64,000 nucleotides of DNA from Acanthacorydalis orientalis (GCA_034766995.1 CM068315.1:49165162-49229161), one strand, 5' to 3'. Numbered from the stretch's first letter, positions 29,307 through 42,985 are shown. The notes: generated by a model not told the origin, from the letters alone. Made by a program: numbers and translations.

Positions 29307-29350
29307 TAGATAGATAGATAGATAGATATATAGAGAAAAAGACAGAGAGA
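29255..29350. repeat. Compound (TA)n-(GATA)n microsatellite at the end of a mariner
   Basis: A TA run begins at the TA target site of the mariner ending at 29254. It passes into gatagatagatagatag (about 29304-29325) and then agaga steps. The microsatellite probably grew from the duplicated TA. Confidence 0.9.
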
Positions 29351-29440
29351 TATGAAGGCATACAAGTAATTTATTATCGTGAAAAATACTATTTCTTTAG
29401 AGAAATTATTAAAAAATTACAGAAAAATTTGTATCTTATA

Positions 29441-29860
29441 TTAACCCATTCGAAACCGATGACTCACCGTGTGAGTCATGCAAAATCTCACCAGAATAGC
29501 CGTTGACTCGGCAGGTGAGTCATGTATAGAAATCAGTATAATCAGTTAGTTTTCAGACAGCAATCAGGAATCATGTTTACCCGATGGACCAGATCCTTAT
29601 AATTCTTTTAAACTATTATTTGATAACAATTTTTTTTCAAATATTGTAAGATGATTATAATTGTTTGAAACATGTTTTTCTTATTCTTATATTTTTCTGT
29701 GTCACTTATTTTTTATTATAACTGCACAAACGTTGCCGGCTGCTGGAAATGGTTTTGTGTTAGACGTCGGTCTCAAATGTGCAGTTATCTGTGCAGTTTA
29801 CGATTAATAGAAATATTTGTTTGTGCAATAAAACAAAAAGACTGTTATTACTAATGACTT
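29441..29860 (+). mobile_element. piggyBac-like remnant (TTAA end, N-terminal transposase piece)
   Basis: The remnant begins with TTAACCCATTCG at 29441, a TTAA followed by CCC as in piggyBac ends. A pair of subterminal inverted motifs follows (see separate entry). At 29580-29651 the plus strand reads DPYNSFKLLFDNNFF and then SNIVR. This fits the conserved N-terminal block of piggyBac transposases that precedes the ETNRYA-type motif. Further on, at about 29745-29815, a Cys-containing stretch (VGLKCAVICAVYD) could be the C-terminal zinc-binding end, which would mean a large internal deletion. The 3' boundary is not clear, so the end coordinate is approximate. The left end and N-terminal block are fairly convincing and the C-terminal part is tentative. 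Confidence 0.55.
29459..29522. repeat. Subterminal inverted TGACTCA-type motifs in the piggyBac-like end
   Basis: At 29459-29479 ATGACTCAC is followed after 3 bp by its exact inverse GTGAGTCAT. About 45 bp later a second, weaker copy appears (TTGACTCGG, then GGTGAGTCAT). The spacing and surroundings suggest a tandem duplication of a roughly 45-bp unit. Such subterminal repeats are common transposase-binding sites in piggyBac-like elements; that role is inferred. Confidence 0.7.
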
Positions 29861-30625
29861 AATTTAAACAAATAATCATCAAGAAGTTTGATATAACCAC
29901 ATAGAAATATCATAGTAAGAATGTTACTATGCACGTTAAAGCATAATATATAAAAAAATAAAAATTTAAATAGAAGAGAAAGGAAGAGCAAGTAGAAAGT
30001 ATTGAAATTTTAATAAAATAATGTAGGTAACAAAAAGTTTTTTAAAACATTCGTTAAATATTCATAAACACATAATAACATTTTTAAAATTAAAAGCATA
30101 TCTGATAATGCAAGTTTAAAATTAAAACCATTTATAATATTAAATATTTTACTTTTTAGACTCAAGAAGGCAACTGACTAATAATTTTTGTGTGAAAAAA
30201 ATTTAATTCAAAATTGAACCAATATTGATAATGTTTAGAATTAAAAAGTTAATGTTCTAAATGTGGAAAAAATTATTAACTACATTTTTTTTTAATTTTT
30301 GAAGTTGATCAAGTTAAAGAGGTACTAACAAACGTAATAAGCTTTATATTTACAAATGTATTATGTTTAAATTTTTTGTCAATTTTAATTAATTTTTAGT
30401 TGTTACTGATATGGATTGTAAGAATATTATTTTATCTATATTCACAACTAACTGTTACTCAGCTTACATTTTAAGTACTTTTTCATGAAGAATCTCAGAG
30501 AAAAAGAAAAGAAATTTATAAATTTGCATTTCAGATCTCTTTTTACGTTGTTTTCGGTATTCTCAGAGGGTGGTATTATAGTTCGAGATACAGAAAGTTA
30601 ATCAAAAACAATTTTTATACACTTA

Positions 30626-30838
30626 TCTCTCTATATAATAAAAACGAATATTTCTCGTCACTTTATCCGCAGGACAAAGTAAAGAGGAATGTTTGCTTTG
30701 TCAGCTCATAGATTTCAAGTTTAATTCATTAAGTTCTGTTTTTAGGTATTTTTTATGTTTAAATATATTATGTTGTAAAAATCAATAAAAAGTTTTTCCT
30801 TTCTATTTTCTCTTCCATTTTGACGGGCTATATACTAG
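30626..30838 (+). mobile_element. Possible short Helitron-like element
   Basis: The stretch begins TCTCTCTATATAATAAAAAC after an A and ends at ctag followed by T. This matches the TC...CTRR and A/T insertion rule of Helitrons, and the 5' motif with TATAATAAAAA plus cactttatccgc is typical of insect Helitron starts. At 213 bp it would be a non-autonomous remnant. I do not see a strong hairpin before CTAG, which weakens the call. Confidence 0.35.
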
Positions 30839-32382
30839 TTTTTTAAATCCAACTATAAATAATATTACAAATAATATTAGTAAACCTCTAAGTTACAAAT
30901 TTAGTCATTTCGCATATTTATCTCTTATTGGCCACGTTATAAAGTATATTGACAGCATCTTTATTTAGAAATTTTCAACTGTATGTCATTAAATTTATTA
31001 TAAAAGTATTTTTGATCCACATACAGGTTATAATTTTAATATTTATTTTAAAAATATTAAAATTATTCTTATTCAATTTCTGTTCCATTTTGTAATATAA
31101 ATATTAAAAAAAAACATATTTAATTTAAACAAGTCGATTATTTCACATACATATTTACTTATAAATTTATGTATACAAAAATATATACGAGTAAGACATA
31201 AATGCATGTATTAAATTTTCTTTAGTTATAAATGTTTATAGCACTTAATAATTTTTATAGTATTCTTAAAATGTTTATAACAATTTGACAATTAAAAAGA
31301 ACCGAATTTAAAAATAAACCGAACCCTTTTTAAAATCATAATATAATAAATGAAAATTAAATTTTGAATAAATTTCAACTTCCCTCTTCAGAATTTTATT
31401 TCACAATTATTTCAATCAATTTCAGACTTTAATTGTTACAGCCTGTCTACCTTTATGCATATGTATTTTTATGCATGAATTATTAAAGACATTTTATATT
31501 TTTATAACCTTTTCGTAACGATAAAACTCATTTTACATTTGTAACGTTCATTTACTAATAACTGTTTTTTTTTGGGATGAATGAATTATATGTATATTTT
31601 ATTTAAGAAAAACGCCGATTTCGCATAAATATTTATCTTGTTATTGAAATAACGATACAAACATTATAAAATATTATCAATAATTTAAAAAAAAAAAAAA
31701 TTTTAAAAAATACAAGTTTTAATATAAATATTTATCTTGAACAGTTTTTTTTACAAATATTTTTAATTAAATCTGCTTTAGTACAAAGAATGTTTTAAAA
31801 AAAATATCTGAAGGTTTTGTATTTTATTATTAAGCTTTTATAAATATTTACAATATCTTTATTATATGAAAATATTGACATTTTTGTGTGCGAAAAAAGT
31901 ATGTTGAACTTCAAAGAAATACATGCAAAGCAAAATATATTTCCTTCTTTCCTGATCTTCAAATAAGAAGTTTCTTTTTTGTTGAAATCGAATGCTTATT
32001 TCATAACCGTCTCAATTTTTTATGGTCATCCTTATTTTTTTATGACAGTTTGCATGTATATCATACTTCACGCCCATACATTTCGTAAATATGATACTTT
32101 TCTGTTTACATAAGCATATACTTTATTTTTTGTAAAATGAAGGAAACATAATAATATAATTATTTTATTGAAAATGTAATACTTTCGAAAATATAAGGAT
32201 AAAATGGAATAAAAGTTATGACAATAATTTTCGTTCAGTATCTACTGAAACAAAATGTATTAAATGTTAATGTAAGAGTATAAAAAGGTTCTTATACATA
32301 AAAAATCCAATAAGATAACGAGTTAAGTGACTATCAAATATTTAATAGTCAAAACTATTATATTTTCATATATTAATGTATG

Positions 32383-32432
<50 letters not shown>

Positions 32433-35400
32433 GACCACCATTTTTGTTTTCGAATGAAAGAAAGAATTATAAATTTAATCACATTAGAACAGAATAGTGA
32501 CCTTTAAATATATAATCCAAAAGATATCACTGAGAGTACAGTTTCTTTGGAAAATTACAATAGATTCCTGAATCCACACCCGACTTCAAAGAGTTAAAAG
32601 ACGAATCCTGTTAAGATGGCAAACAAATGAAATAACTATAATTCTTTATTGGAGAAAATAAAAAAATGAAAAGATAAAAGAATGTTTTGAAATTAAGAGA
32701 GAGTGATATTATATGGTAAATAATAATGCCCATTTTTTATAAAAAAAAACAATATTACTTATTCTTTATTCTTAAAAATAAAAAATAAAGTTATGTTTTT
32801 ATTGATAAGTTTCTATTTTTAGTTTTAAATATATGTCATAATAAACTAATTATATGTTGAATTAGCTAATGAAATTATATTTTTATTTAACTAAATAAAA
32901 AAAAATAATTATCATAAAACAGAAAAATTAAACAACAATTTTGGTTTTCATTAATGTAATTTTTTAATTTCAAACTTGTTCTTATGCAAATCATATAATT
33001 ATTACTTATTATACAACAATTTATTTATTAGCAGTTTAAACGAAGTTATTTGTTCATGTTTTAATCTTCTTGGTTTTAATTCAAACTGTACGCTTATGTT
33101 ACAATAATATTGGTACTGTGTTATTCTCGAGAGATTTCAAGTTTACTATAAATTGTAAAACAATACATAAATAAAAATTATTTAAACAAAAAGGGATGTA
33201 ATTATGTAAAGAAAGTAAATTACTTTCATTTATATATATATATATATATATATATAAGCACTTTTTTATTGCTTCGACAATACACACAAATAATTAATTG
33301 TGTTATTATTAGGAAAAAAATCTACAATCTCGTAATAAAATCAAGAAGAAAATCAATAGAGATAGTCTTAAAATGGAATGTAATTTTAAAAATATCAAAA
33401 TATTTCTTTCAAAAAAATTAAACAAGAGATAAAGAATATACAAAAAATGTTAATATAAAATAAAAAATAATATAAAAAAATAATTAAAAAAATAACAGAA
33501 GTATCATTATAAATTAATATAATTATTTAAGTGAACTGATTATTTTCCAGTAAAAATATATACATAAAATACATGTTACAAAATGTAATTGTACAAACTG
33601 AATTTGGTACTTTTTTTGCAACGCATATTCAAAATTACAGCAGGAAATTTAGAGCTACAACTTTCCTGTTTCATACTATTCTAATAAGAGTAATAAACAT
33701 TTTACAAATTTAAATAAAACAACACTCGTCTCTACTACACACCATATAAATTACAGTATTGAGAGAGAAAGATAAAATTATCGCAAGTGTTGGTACGGTA
33801 TAGTACTGCATTGATGATATCAAACGCGTTGTATAGTGCAGCATAACAATACGACCATTTGCATAATTGATTACTGAAAGACATTGAATGAGGTCTCTAC
33901 AATGCACGATATAAACGCGCCTAGCCTTTCTCTCCCGGGATATGAGCAGTTCGCACGTAACGAATTATATACAATACTCTCCTTCTGGCGATTGCTTGCT
34001 ACCTGGACCTTGCTATACCTGCCTTGTTCCTTCAGGTGTAATTACTCTGTAGTTCGATATAGATCTCTACGGCGTAATATCGAATTAAATAAGCTATTAT
34101 GATTGTCAATTTATCATAAATAACAATTTTATAGTAAACACTTTCGTAGCGAATAAACTTTAAGCCTTCAGCAATATTTAATAACCGGTAAATAATTAAT
34201 ATAAAGCGGTATTGATTGTTATTAAACTTGGTATATACCAATATTTATATACGTGACACACATTAAATGTACCAATAAAATAGATTGGAGAAATATATTG
34301 TATATGAACAGAATACAAGTGACACTTTTTAAGCCAAATATAACATATATACATAAATATATTTATATAAATATATATATATATATATACACATATACAA
34401 TTTTATAGTTTTATTTTTTCTGTTCCATTAGAGATAAAATACAGAAAAAAAATATGTATAAAATGTTCTGTCGTTTTTTCCATTGAATAAATTTACCGGA
34501 AACTGAGAAAAATCGATTGAAAAAGATTCGATAAATAGAAAGGATAAAGAGAAAGTTCCTTACCTAACATAAATAAATTCAATGAACATGACATTTACCA
34601 TGTGTGATCTAACATGATCATGCTATAGACTAACGCTTTTGTGGATAATCAATGATAGTCGTTTTTCTCTATATAATTTAACAAATTAATATCTGTAGAG
34701 TATTTCTATAATAATAATTATGTTCAGTTACAGTAATCAATAACAGATCAATCCGCTCTCATTTCATTAAATTAACAGCATATTCTTTTTAAGAAGAATT
34801 TACCTGACATGATTGTACATTTAAAATTTATCCACACGGTTTAATTTTAGATTGACTTTGCTGTATATAATCTAATATGTGGTTTTTATGAAAATGATTC
34901 ATTGAATTACTAATTGCATATAAAGGAGCTAAATAACATTCATTCTATTACATTTTATTTTTTATATCATGTGAAGTTTTTATTCTTATTTTCACATTTC
35001 CAAAATAAATCAGATTATTGTAAATAATTGTAAATGAAAACCAAAGGTTTGAATTAGCTTTCTAATAATTATTCAAAAATAAATTTCCATGAGCATCTTA
35101 AACTATTATAAAACACATTTTTATGAAAAATCTTATCGTTTATAAATATTTATTTATATAAAAGTGTATATAAATAACTCGTTAATAAACACTCGTCTGT
35201 GTCAAAAAATATTTTTATTTATTTTAAAAATTTAGTTAGAAAGACAGTAAAAATACAAAGTAAACAAATATTATAATCAAGAAAATTAATAACAGAGAAT
35301 AATAAAATCATATACTTATTTAAATATATTACAATTATTAAAGAATTACAAAGAAAAAGAAATGTAGATGAGTGAATAATTAAAAAGTTATTCAGCGCTT

Positions 35401-35614
35401 TCAGCCAATCTTTGGTAAAATAACAAAAAAAAATATATAAATTTGAATTTACTTATATATATATATATATAAAGTGAAGTGTTAAAATTGAAAGAAAAAT
35501 ATTGATTTTGAGAAATTTAGAATGTAAAGATAATTCAATTTTATTATATATTTAGGACATATGAACATTTTTTTTGTGAAATAAAATAATTTACTTTCAT
35601 AGATCAATTCCTTT

Positions 35615-35800
35615 TTATACCATTAACTACAAAAAAATCTGATTAAAAGTGTTCAATAAATAATTATTGATAATATGATTGTCGTTACTGTCTATTTTGA
35701 TGACGATTCCATTATCTTTAGACCGTCAAGGTACAGAATTCCTTTTGTATCTTTTGTAGCTTGAAGATAATGAAAAAAATGAGGATGTGGTTAAAAAATA
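35615..35800. mobile_element. MITE-like element W, copy 4
   Basis: The left part reads ccattaactacaaaaaaatc and then taattattgataatatgattg. The core gatgacgattccattatctt followed by tagaccgtcaag is the clearest version of the core shared by copies 1-4. The right inverted end is not clear. Confidence 0.45.
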
Positions 35801-36956
35801 GTTCATAATTTAGCTATAGATTTCTAGAAAAATATATTTCTTATGGTAAGCCTCAAATATCGTTATTGAGCTAAAAAGGAATCACTGATATATTACATGT
35901 ACAAAGATAGATTTATTATGTCATTTTTATTTTTTTAAAAAAAGTTATTTAACGATTGGACCTTCTGGTTTTACTAAGTTAAAAAGAAGAATAATTTTTT
36001 TTTAAGAAAAGCAGCTGAAACGACCCATATAATTAATGTTTAGTTATTAGAAGTTTGAGTAAAAAGGACAATTGAAAAGTACTATTAAAAAAGTCTATAA
36101 ATTAATAATAAATATTCCAGTAAATTTTTTTTAAAACTGATCAATTTATATACTTTCTACTACAAATTATATATTTTTTGTTACATCAGTATAAACATGC
36201 ATGTTTTGTACCAGACGTTTACTTATAAAATATTCTAACGAAACAAATGTGCCTTGAATTAGAATCCAAGTGAATAGGACTGTATCTATTATTAAGAGAA
36301 CTGTTGTGTTTAACAGCAAACAGGTTTCGATTTCATAGCATTTTAAAATAACTTTAAAAATATCGAAATAGAAGAACATTTTCCAATGAATATTTAAATA
36401 TAATAAATACAAACTAATTTAAAAAAACAATTATAAAAGTAATGAATTTATGTGGTTACTAAAAATAATTGTATTTATTTAGTAATATGTTTATTAGTTT
36501 TCATTCTTAAAATATAATTTAAAAAAAATATACACTTTTGAACATATCACATGGAAGTTGTAATTTTTAAATGAAATAGAAATCATAAAAAAATACACAA
36601 ATATTTAAGGTTTTAATAGAAACAATAAATTCAATCTTATGATATCTGTTTTTTTTGGCCTCTATTGTGAAAAATATTAATAAATAAATTTGTCATTGTG
36701 ACATCTGCGAAATTTCTCTTTCATAAATGAATTTTATTTTCTTCAAAAAATCTTTAAGAAAAGGGAATCAAAAAAAATCTTTGCTGATAGACTTCAAAGC
36801 TATCCATAGATCGACCTAACATAAATATAAAAGCATAGTCGAAGGTTTCTTTACAAAAAAATATATTATGTGTTTAGTGACGATTCTTTCATATTGAATT
36901 CAAGGAATATTTGAAAATATACAAAAATCGTTTTTTTCTCTTAAAATCTATAGTTT

Positions 36957-36988
<32 letters not shown>

Positions 36989-37363
36989 CATATGTATATA
37001 TATATATATATATATATTCATACATTGACAAGATTTTTTTATGAAACACTCTAAAGAACAATATATAATCATTTGCTTAGAAAACTAGGAACGTGCAGCA
37101 CTTGAAGCACGAAATTGAAGTCTATGCTTCTATTTTAGCTAAAACAATGCAAGAAATACATTATTCTATACTATATTGTCGTCAACAATAGATTGATACT
37201 AATGGTAGACATTTGTGACTGAAAAACAATACTACCATGTAAATTACTAATTAAGGACATCTCCGTGCTTTTGTTCATAAAGAATAAACGAATGTGTAAC
37301 AATTGCTTTAATATCGTCTAAATATTCCTCTCACACCTTATTTCATAAATATATATATATATT

Positions 37364-37406
<43 letters not shown>

Positions 37407-37662
37407 TTTAATAATTACATAAGAATATCAGTCGATCAGTCAAACTTATTTGATGTTTAAATAAGTCATATACAAAATAAAGAGAAAATTTTAAATTGTC
37501 GAATTTTTTGTATAAAAAAGGGATTGTTATGTTAAAAATGCTTTGGTGTCGTTAATTCTTTTATCCGAAATTTAAACTGTCACCACACGTCACATAACCC
37601 CAACAGTTTTATTTTATTTTATAAAGCAAGTGTCGGTTTCTGTTTCCGCTCTAAAGCATTCA

Positions 37663-37664
<2 letters not shown>

Positions 37665-37730
<66 letters not shown>
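37665..37730. repeat. (TA)33 microsatellite
   Basis: A pure TA run of 66 bp, among the longest uninterrupted ones in the window. Confidence 0.96.
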
Positions 37731-37733
<3 letters not shown>

Positions 37734-38248
37734 GTATATGTATGTATGTATTCTTTCATACTTCTGTAACATTGCATAGATTTCTTCAGTATGATATCTC
37801 ATTGTTTGTTTCTTTCATGTTATATAGAATTTAAATAAAATATCATTTTTGTTTATCAATTTTTTTGTCATTAGATTGCTTTAAAATTTTAATTCTTTTA
37901 CAGTAATTTTATAAGCTGTACGTATATATATATATATACACACCATTATTTTGCTAATTATATCTCATATTGTTGAAGTTTCAAACAAAAAGTGCAATGA
38001 TATATTTAGCTATTAATTATAAAAAAAATCACTTTCTTAACTTTTAATAATATTACTCTATATAATTAATTTATTATATTTAATTAAAAATATTTATTAA
38101 TTAATATTTGCTTCATTACGTAATATTTTATTATTATATATTAAGTAATATTTATTTGCAATATTCTGAATTACAAAATAAATTAAATTAGTAAACTAAT
38201 GACATATCGAATTTCTACATTGTTTAAAACGATTTGATAAAACAGCCG

Positions 38249-38285
<37 letters not shown>

Positions 38286-38288
38286 TAT

Positions 38289-38331
<43 letters not shown>

Positions 38332-38929
38332 TGTATGTATGATCATATGAATGTATGTAACTTGCAGGATTTTTTATTTTTTAGCATTTTTTTCTACAAG
38401 AAATTAGGCTATGTATTAGTAATCAACTCCAAAGTGTTTTATTAGATATCTGAAATACGAAATGACTACGAAAAAATCTTTGTTAGATTATACAATTTAA
38501 ATGTTTTAAGCTTTTATCTGTAAATGATAAAATGTGGGTACTGACACTCCCTGTAGAAGCAGAACGCCTTTAAATTCCTGGGTAATACAGCTGGCATTAT
38601 GAATGCAAGTGGTTAATAAATCATCAGTTTTGCGATAAAAATATTGATTTGTTTTTTTCCAGGATTTTGGTTTTCTAAAACAAAATATTTAGTAATCAAT
38701 ATTATAATTTAAAATATGGTCTTAGTTCCATTTTAAAAAGAATAGATTTGTTTTAATAATAATGTAAATTATGGGAAGGGGGAAACGTTATATCAGTCGA
38801 ACTTAGCAGCGAATGAGTCAAAATGAAATTATAAAAAAATAAATAATGATCACGTAAATGTTTGGATACACATACATATTCATTTTTCTAGGAAATGTAT
38901 ATTAATAAAGCACTCATGCAAAATCCACA

Positions 38930-39300
38930 TTATGAAAATAGTATCCGAGCTAAAGCACTGTCCACTCTACACAGTGTATTTTATACGTGTTCTGACAGGT
39001 AGCTTCATTTATGTAAATATGGGATTAGATCCACACGAAATATATCATTTGTCTCTGTCTTATATTCTTTCTTACTCTAATGTAGTGTACAATCTACCCT
39101 ACTTTTTAAATAAACATAAAATACAACGCTTGTTTTCTGTCTGGCGACGCGCAAAAATCCCGCAGGTGGTGACAACGACTTCAGTGAAGAATTCCACCTG
39201 GTGCACGATTACGTTGTTTAATGTCAACCGATATAATTGTTCTGTTGTCGACGGAGAATTCGTCCTAGTGACAGACACAAGAGGGTAACGCAGCCGGTAT
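38930..39300 (+). other. GC-richer island with a 118-codon open frame, unidentified
   Basis: An open frame of 118 codons (38932-39288) and an overlapping minus-strand frame lie in a locally GC-richer block. The predicted peptide has no family motif that I recognise and no clear splice-site context. Codon use is not strongly gene-like. It may be a decayed transposon, a single exon or chance. Confidence 0.2.
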
Positions 39301-39837
39301 CGCTTTTCCTTTAAAAAATAAATGACCGACTGTCGTGTGTTAACAGCTTTTAACAAAACAACATATTATTTTCACCGTTTTCTTTTTATGGTGTTCGTTG
39401 CTTTTTTAACTAAATGTAATAGGGATTGAGTGACGAATTTTGTAATATATCTGAGTGAATTTGTATGCTTTTTAAGAAATACTTTATATTCTTCATGTCA
39501 GTATTTTATAAAATATCTTGTAGGAAAATATTTATATATTTGAAAAGTTATTTCATGTAAAGTTTATTTTTTATTTGTGGTAAAATAATACTGTTCAATA
39601 TATATATATTTATACTCACTTTTTATTAATTTCCGGATATATAAAAAATAAAAAATAATGTTTTTATTTGTATATTCTGTTTGAATTAATTTTAAATAAA
39701 ATATAATTTAATAAATGAATTTTTTTTAATTTATGGAGAAATAAAAAAATATCTTATTCATGTAAATACATTTAATATTTAAAATATTTTTTACTTTTTT
39801 ATAATGAGAAAGATTTTGGCTGTATTGAAATGCATTT

Positions 39838-40057
39838 TTAATACCTCACAAACTACAATAAACATTTGTGATCAAAAAGATTCATAATTTAAATGACAAT
39901 TTTTATTGGTGTTTATGTTTAGTCATATGACGATTTCAGAATGATAAAGTGATGAATAATCTACTTTTTTATACTTTATCACTCGGAAGTTAATAGAATC
40001 TCCACATGAATATATGTAAGTAACAATAAAAATTGTTCAATAATCAATTATGGAACT

Positions 40058-40060
<3 letters not shown>
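39838..40060. mobile_element. MITE-like element W, copy 5 (decayed)
   Basis: The left end acctcacaaactacaataa and the right part aattgttcaataatcaatta resemble the ends of the other copies. The core is too decayed to align by eye. Boundaries are approximate. Confidence 0.35.
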
Positions 40061-40104
<44 letters not shown>

Positions 40105-40726
40105 CATGTAATAGTAATTTTTTTATTAAAAACATTTAAATAATATTATGTTGATTTAAGTCCTTTATGTAAAATCACTAGATCATAATCAACACAATAA
40201 TGGCATTGAAAATAATAATTTGACGTAAAATTGCTTTAAAGTGATTTACCACACATAAATTGAAATTGACGTCATACAATGAAATATGAACAATTTACGA
40301 ACTATGCATTATTCATTTGTGCTACTGAACAGATTTAAAAGCTATTTTACATGTGAAATTCGTAAACAAATCTAGTTAATTGCAAATATCAACATTTGTC
40401 AAAATACAAATATTAAAATGATAATTTAAGTAATTTGTATTTAATTAAACGGACATATTCTTTATTATTGTCTGATAATGATATTAATAATATTTATTTA
40501 AAATTTACAGCAACGAAAATATATCTTACGTTTTTTTTGTCTTTGTTCGGAGGTCGGTTGTAATGAATATATTGTGTATTTATACAATAAATTTTCACGT
40601 GGAAAATAAACATGATTTTTAAAATTTTATCCAATTGTGTATTTTGTCTGTTTAGTCTCTTTATAAATAACTATAGTTTATTATACATTTAAAAAATATT
40701 TTTACAAAGTGATTAAAGTAAATTGA

Positions 40727-41284
40727 TTAGGTTGGTAGAAAAATAATTGCGGTTTATGGCTTTCAAATTCATATACATTTACAGTTTTTTCAATGTTCTT
40801 ATTTTAAGTGGTCCAGAACTGTTGGATGACTAACACTTAACTATTGTACAAGATCTCAAATTGTTTTGTATGGTTCTGATTCAACTAATGCCTTCAGTTA
40901 CTCGTTACGAACTGAAGAAGGACACCTGCAACCTTCTTTATCTTCAAGGCTCTCGTCCGCAGCACGAAATTTTGAACGAAACCATCATTGCAGCGTACGT
41001 TCTTTAACAGTACCCACGTAAAAAGCAAATTTACAAGCAGTTTCTGCTGATTTAATTCTAGTTTTGAACTCATACAAAAATGCTCTTAATTGCTTTTTTC
41101 CATTTTCAATTCAATAGGCCAATTTGAACCAAAATTAATAATAAAATCAAAGTCAATTTTACCAAAATACAGACAAATGCACTTAAAATGATATTAACAT
41201 AATCCCAATGAAATAATACTTCCATTGAAAAAATAAATCAGAATTCAGAAAACAAAAACCGCAATTATTTTCTTACCAATCTAA
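40727..41284 (-). mobile_element. Internally deleted mariner, family 1, copy D
   Basis: This 558-bp copy has near-consensus ends: TTAGGTTGGTAGAAAAATAA on the left and the inverse ending TTACCAATCTAA on the right. TA follows on the right side (41285-41286) but the left flank is GA. The minus strand carries the same decayed HTH pieces and the same jump to the 3' end. Many stops and small indels show that it is inactive. Confidence 0.88.
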
Positions 41285-42218
41285 TAGTATAAGACTTAAA
41301 AATTAAGTCGTATAATCGATATAATAAAAAATATTTTTTTTAAATAAATTTTTCAATTACATCAAATGACATAGTATTAATATATTTTTTAATAAAAGTT
41401 TTTCATTTTACTAATTAAAAATGAAAAAACATAAAGAAGAATATAATATGAAAATGTACTTTTACACAATAGAGAATCAATAATGGAATCGTTTTTGAAG
41501 TATAGATTTTCTAGCGTTAAATATTCATTTAATGCGATCTGCTAAGATGACTAATACAAAATAGAAAGATTGTCTGTTGAAGATTGTAAACAAAGGGAAA
41601 TGAATAACTGGAGGAAAATTTAAAAATGGATTTTATGAAATTATTTTCTATCTAGTATAAAAATTAAGATATATATATTATTCAAAAACAAATAAAAAAT
41701 ATAATAGAAATATACTTCATAACATATAAAAAAAATTTTTTGTCATAAAAATTAATGAGATTAAGTGTATAAACACACATTTGATACACCTTAACTGTTC
41801 ATTTTTTTTAAATTTAATTTATCTTTGTTTATAATAAATTCTCATAAAGGTACCAACAGCTTATTAAATTCTAATTTTTTAATTGCATATAAAAATTCTT
41901 ATAACCATTCCTGACAATTTTTAGAAAAAATGACATTTTTTAAAAGGCTCTCTATGTTCAACGATAGGTATTTTCTATCTTACACTGGAATTTTGGATTC
42001 ATACATTCTTATGAATTTTTCTACAGTTCATAAATTTTCAACATTACGTTCTTACATATGAATAAATAAAATAAAACCGCCAATAATTATAACATTCAGA
42101 AAAACAAAGTATATCTATTATATACGATAATAACATTATTTGTTTAGCTAATTTACAATCATTTTATAAAAAAAATATTACAAAAACGTAAAGAAATGGT
42201 GTGTATGTTTATACATAA

Positions 42219-42275
<57 letters not shown>

Positions 42276-42944
42276 GCTGATGTGAAACATTGATCTGTTT
42301 TAGTATCAATAAGCATAAAATAAAATCCAACAAAACCCTATCTTACGTAAGTCCGAAATTGAAACAGCGACTCTCATCCTTGTTATCTGTGTTAAAAAAT
42401 CGACTGAGATGTCGAGATATATACATGTTCTATATAGATCAAAGCCACCTTGCTCAGTGGATAATGTGGGATTCATGTGACAAAAAAAACTGTTTCAACA
42501 GATATAATCCTCCATGCATTTTCTATACTGAATTAGGAATACTAAAAATGGAAATGTGAATGGAGCTTTGATCTGGACGAACGAATACGTTTTTACTTTT
42601 ATCGTATGACTACAACGCATTCAATTACAAATCTAATCCATTTTTCATTGATTTTATGTTGTTTTTCTAAACTTCTGGACATTTATAGACAGAAAGACAT
42701 ATTTTTATATACAACACACGAAAAATTCGAATTATTTTTATTTATCTTCATATATATACTATATGCCAATTATATATTTACAGAATAATGATCTTGTAAT
42801 TTAATTAATATGTCAATTTTAAATTAAGAGCTTTACAGATAAAGCTGATTGATTAAATATCCAGTTATGCTATTCATTGCAAACAAGAGAACTCATATGA
42901 AAAATTCAATTGTTCATCCAAACGCTTTTTATTTTTTTTTAAAT

Positions 42945-42985
<41 letters not shown>

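Larger units (their letters stand above)
30839..40726. other. Gene-free, very A+T-rich region
   Basis: It holds W copies 4 and 5, TA tracts (32388-32430, 36957-37016, 37350-37405, 37665-37730, 38250-38340) and GC-richer islands at about 33700-34110, 34560-34700, 38510-38640 and 38930-39420. The 33700-34110 block has 65- to 72-codon frames on both strands with no motif. Nothing else is recognised. Confidence 0.45.

Noticed and set aside
36167..36412. Minus-strand 81-codon hydrophobic frame that might be a chemoreceptor exon
   Set aside because: Hydrophobic peptides are expected by chance in A+T-rich sequence. No receptor motif or convincing splice sites are present.
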